This document shows positions 63,108 through 64,000 of a stretch of 64,000 nt of DNA, in pieces. The DNA comes from Bacteroides sp. (GTDB lineage Bacteria > Bacteroidota > Bacteroidia > Bacteroidales > UBA7960). Position 1 is the stretch's first letter. Each line of letters opens with the position of its first letter. The translations under genes and the position numbers were made by a program. The stretch is from assembly GCA_036351255.1 (NCBI GenBank), contig JAZBOS010000115.1, positions 67,374-131,373 on the forward strand. The letters are read 5' to 3'. A model generated the notes under the pieces. The model did no database searches, was not told where the DNA came from, and worked only from the letters and a program-made list of their open reading frames with translations.

Positions 63108-63148
63108 GGGAATTGGTTTGGAGTTTGGAGTTAATGGTTCAAAAATTG

Positions 63149-63267
63149 CAGCCCCGAACTCCCCCTTTGGAGGGGGCAGGGGGGAGGTCTTTTGGTTCAA
63201 GGTTCAAAGTTTAAGGTTTTCAGCCCCGGACTCCCACCGCTTACCAGCGGAGGGTTGGGGGGAGGTC
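63149..63267. repeat. REP-like hairpins R1 and R2 with heptads between
   Basis: R1 (63149-63189) and R2 (63221-63267) share the frame CAGCCCCGRACTCCC ... GGGGGGAGGTC. R1 folds with CCCCCT-TTGG-AGGGGG (63161-63176), R2 with CCGCT-TACC-AGCGG (63237-63250): the stem sequence differs but a hairpin is kept. Between them are heptads ggttcaa, ggttcaa, agtttaa, ggttttc (63194-63221), the array E triplet. The GGAGG at the end of R2 lies 4 nt before the DUF559 ATG and can serve as its ribosome binding site. Confidence 0.9.
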
Positions 63268-63269
63268 CA

Positions 63270-63659
63270 ATGAAACACAAAGAAATCCCATACAACCCGA
63301 AACTTAAAGAATTTGCAAGATATTTGCGAAAAAACAGTACACTTGCAGAAATTCTGCTTTGGAATAAAATCAAGGGAGAAACACTTGGTGTTGAATTCAA
63401 AAGACAGGTTCCAATTGATGAGTTTATTGTTGATTTCTTCTGCCACGAACTCATGTTGATCATTGAAATAGATGGTCAAAGCCACGATTTCAAATACGAG
63501 AACGACCAACAAAGGCAGAATAAACTGGAGAACCTCGGCTTTACAATTCTCCGATTTGGTGACCAGCAGGTAAAGAAAGATATGTTTAACGTTTTAAGGA
63601 GCCTGGAAATAATTATTGGGAAACTGAAATCTCAAAAACATGGGGTGGTGGTAATTTAA
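63270..63659 (+). CDS. DUF559 protein, Vsr-like nuclease fold
   Basis: 129 residues from ATG 63270 (MKHKEIPYNPKLKEFARYLR); the frame extends upstream through repeat DNA and that part is rejected. DUF559 motifs: LRKNSTLAEILLWNKIKG, GVEFKRQVPIDEFIVDFFCHEL (near 35-57), LIIEIDGQSHDFKYENDQQRQNKLENLGF (near 60-88) and ILRFGDQQVKKDMFNVL. The D-x(n)-E-x-D layout (Asp near 51, Glu near 63, Asp near 65) matches the PD-(D/E)xK / Vsr endonuclease core. Such genes are common in bacteria but unassigned. This one is enclosed by inverted REP-like elements, so a role in their mobility or maintenance is possible. Confidence 0.85.
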   Translation: MKHKEIPYNPKLKEFARYLRKNSTLAEILLWNKIKGETLGVEFKRQVPIDEFIVDFFCHELMLIIEIDGQSHDFKYENDQQRQNKLENLGFTILRFGDQQVKKDMFNVLRSLEIIIGKLKSQKHGVVVI

Positions 63660-63840
63660 AGGACCTCCCCCCTACCCCCTCCAAAGGGGGAGTAAGAAAC
63701 TGCAAATTTGAAAATAAGTCAATTATTGAAAAGGATAGGATTTGGGTTATTGCACCTTGAAAAACATGGGGTTGTGGTAATTGAAAGGACCTACCCCCTC
63801 CAAAGCCTGCTTGCCGGCAGGCAGGGGGGAGTAACCCCAA
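63634..63840. repeat. Duplicated gene tail plus inverted REP-like hairpins R3 and R4
   Basis: The last codons of the DUF559 gene and the next hairpin occur twice: from 63634 and again from 63760 (AAAAACATGGGGT, GTGGTAATT, AAAGGACCT). R3 (63661-63702) and R4 (63787-63837) are the reverse complement of the R1 family. R3 folds CCCCCT-CCAA-AGGGGG (63675-63690). R4 carries an extra apical hairpin GCCTGC-TTGCCG-GCAGGC (63805-63822). The DUF559 gene thus lies between inverted elements. Confidence 0.9.
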
Positions 63841-63871
63841 TCCGCGTAATCCGTAACAATCCGTGTAATCC
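63839..63871. repeat. Short AATCCG repeat upstream of ugd
   Basis: AATCCGCGT, AATCCGTAAC, AATCCGTGT and AATCC follow one another with 9-10 bp spacing. A different repeat family from the heptads; the ugd start codon is 31 nt downstream. Confidence 0.8.
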
Positions 63872-63901
63872 TTTAACAAACATTATACTCTCAAAAAAAC
63901 T

Positions 63902-64000
63902 ATGACTTCTATTAAATCTATCTGCTGCATCGGTGCTGGCTACGTGGGTGGCCCCACCATGGCTGTGTTTGCCCTGAAGTGCCCGCACATCAAAGTCACC
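63902..64000 (+). CDS. UDP-glucose 6-dehydrogenase family, 3' end outside window
   Basis: Only the first 33 codons are inside the window. They start [20 protein letters not shown], followed by [13 protein letters not shown]: the Rossmann GxGYVG dinucleotide motif in the form typical of eukaryote-like UDP-glucose 6-dehydrogenases, including the Cys-Pro-His segment. These make UDP-glucuronate for polysaccharides. A UDP-ManNAc dehydrogenase (WecC) is the alternative in view of the adjacent wecB, but the GGPTMA wording fits Ugd better. Confidence 0.8.
   Translation, partial: MTSIKSICCIGAGYVGGPTMAVFALKCPHIKVT

Noticed and set aside
63192..63269. N-terminal extension of the DUF559 gene
   Set aside because: The 26 extra residues are translated repeat DNA (heptads and hairpin R2) starting at TTG; homology begins at MKHKEIPYN.

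Overview
The window looks like the chromosome of a free-living or environmental Bacteroidota, probably order Bacteroidales or a relative. It has SusC/SusD pairs, type IX secretion (T9SS) C-terminal sorting domains, promoters of the TTG / TAnnTTTG type, few Shine-Dalgarno sites, an isolated atpD-atpC pair and an UpxY-type antiterminator. Both ends cut through genes: a T9SS-sorted surface protein on the left and a UDP-glucose 6-dehydrogenase on the right. I saw no rRNA, tRNA, CRISPR array or classical insertion sequence.

Layout. 1-5.9 kb: two T9SS cargo proteins and a large FAD/Fe-S oxidoreductase. 6-36 kb: a large divergent locus that reads as a peptidoglycan (muropeptide and amino sugar) salvage system. 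It holds a NamZ-like exo-muramidase, a minus-strand operon (zinc amidase with golvesin domain, GT2, DUF4922, double GNAT, SpoIID-like protein, AmpG-like permease) and a plus-strand operon (MurK/NagK-like kinase, MurQ etherase, SusC, SusD, two lipoproteins, a GHL10/DigH-like glycan hydrolase, a beta-propeller protein and an Amidase_3 protein), followed by a multi-module T9SS protein. 36-39 kb: an MhqO/MhqD-like pair and a DUF4105 protein. 39-52.7 kb: housekeeping genes (rplM-rpsI-rpsB-tsf, pyrH-frr, riboflavin kinase, atpDC, recJ, trpS, hflX). 52.9-57 kb: a glycosyltransferase and lipid A acyltransferase pair, then an ECF sigma factor with its putative anti-sigma partner. 57.3-64 kb: an exopolysaccharide locus (Wza-like, Wzc-like, UpxY-like, WecB, Ugd).

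The most unusual feature is in the last 9 kb. Most gene junctions there are filled by arrays of 7-bp repeats (RTGAGAR; GGTTYAA and its complement; ATTTGTG and its complement), arranged as inverted pairs. Two arrays end exactly 8 nt before a start codon, and at four junctions the stop codon of the upstream gene lies inside a heptad. Three small stand-alone genes sit inside these repeats: two four-helix-bundle (S23/Avd-like) proteins and one DUF559 (Vsr-like nuclease fold) protein. The DUF559 gene also lies between inverted REP-like hairpins. I infer a family of non-autonomous or domesticated mobile cassettes that colonise the ends of genes. This is the best candidate for an undescribed system.

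In the salvage locus, cell-wall glycan and peptides would be trimmed outside the cell by the amidases, the GHL10 enzyme and NamZ, imported by SusCD and AmpG, phosphorylated by the BadF-family kinase and converted by MurQ to GlcNAc-6-phosphate. This assignment rests on family membership and co-location, not on experiment.
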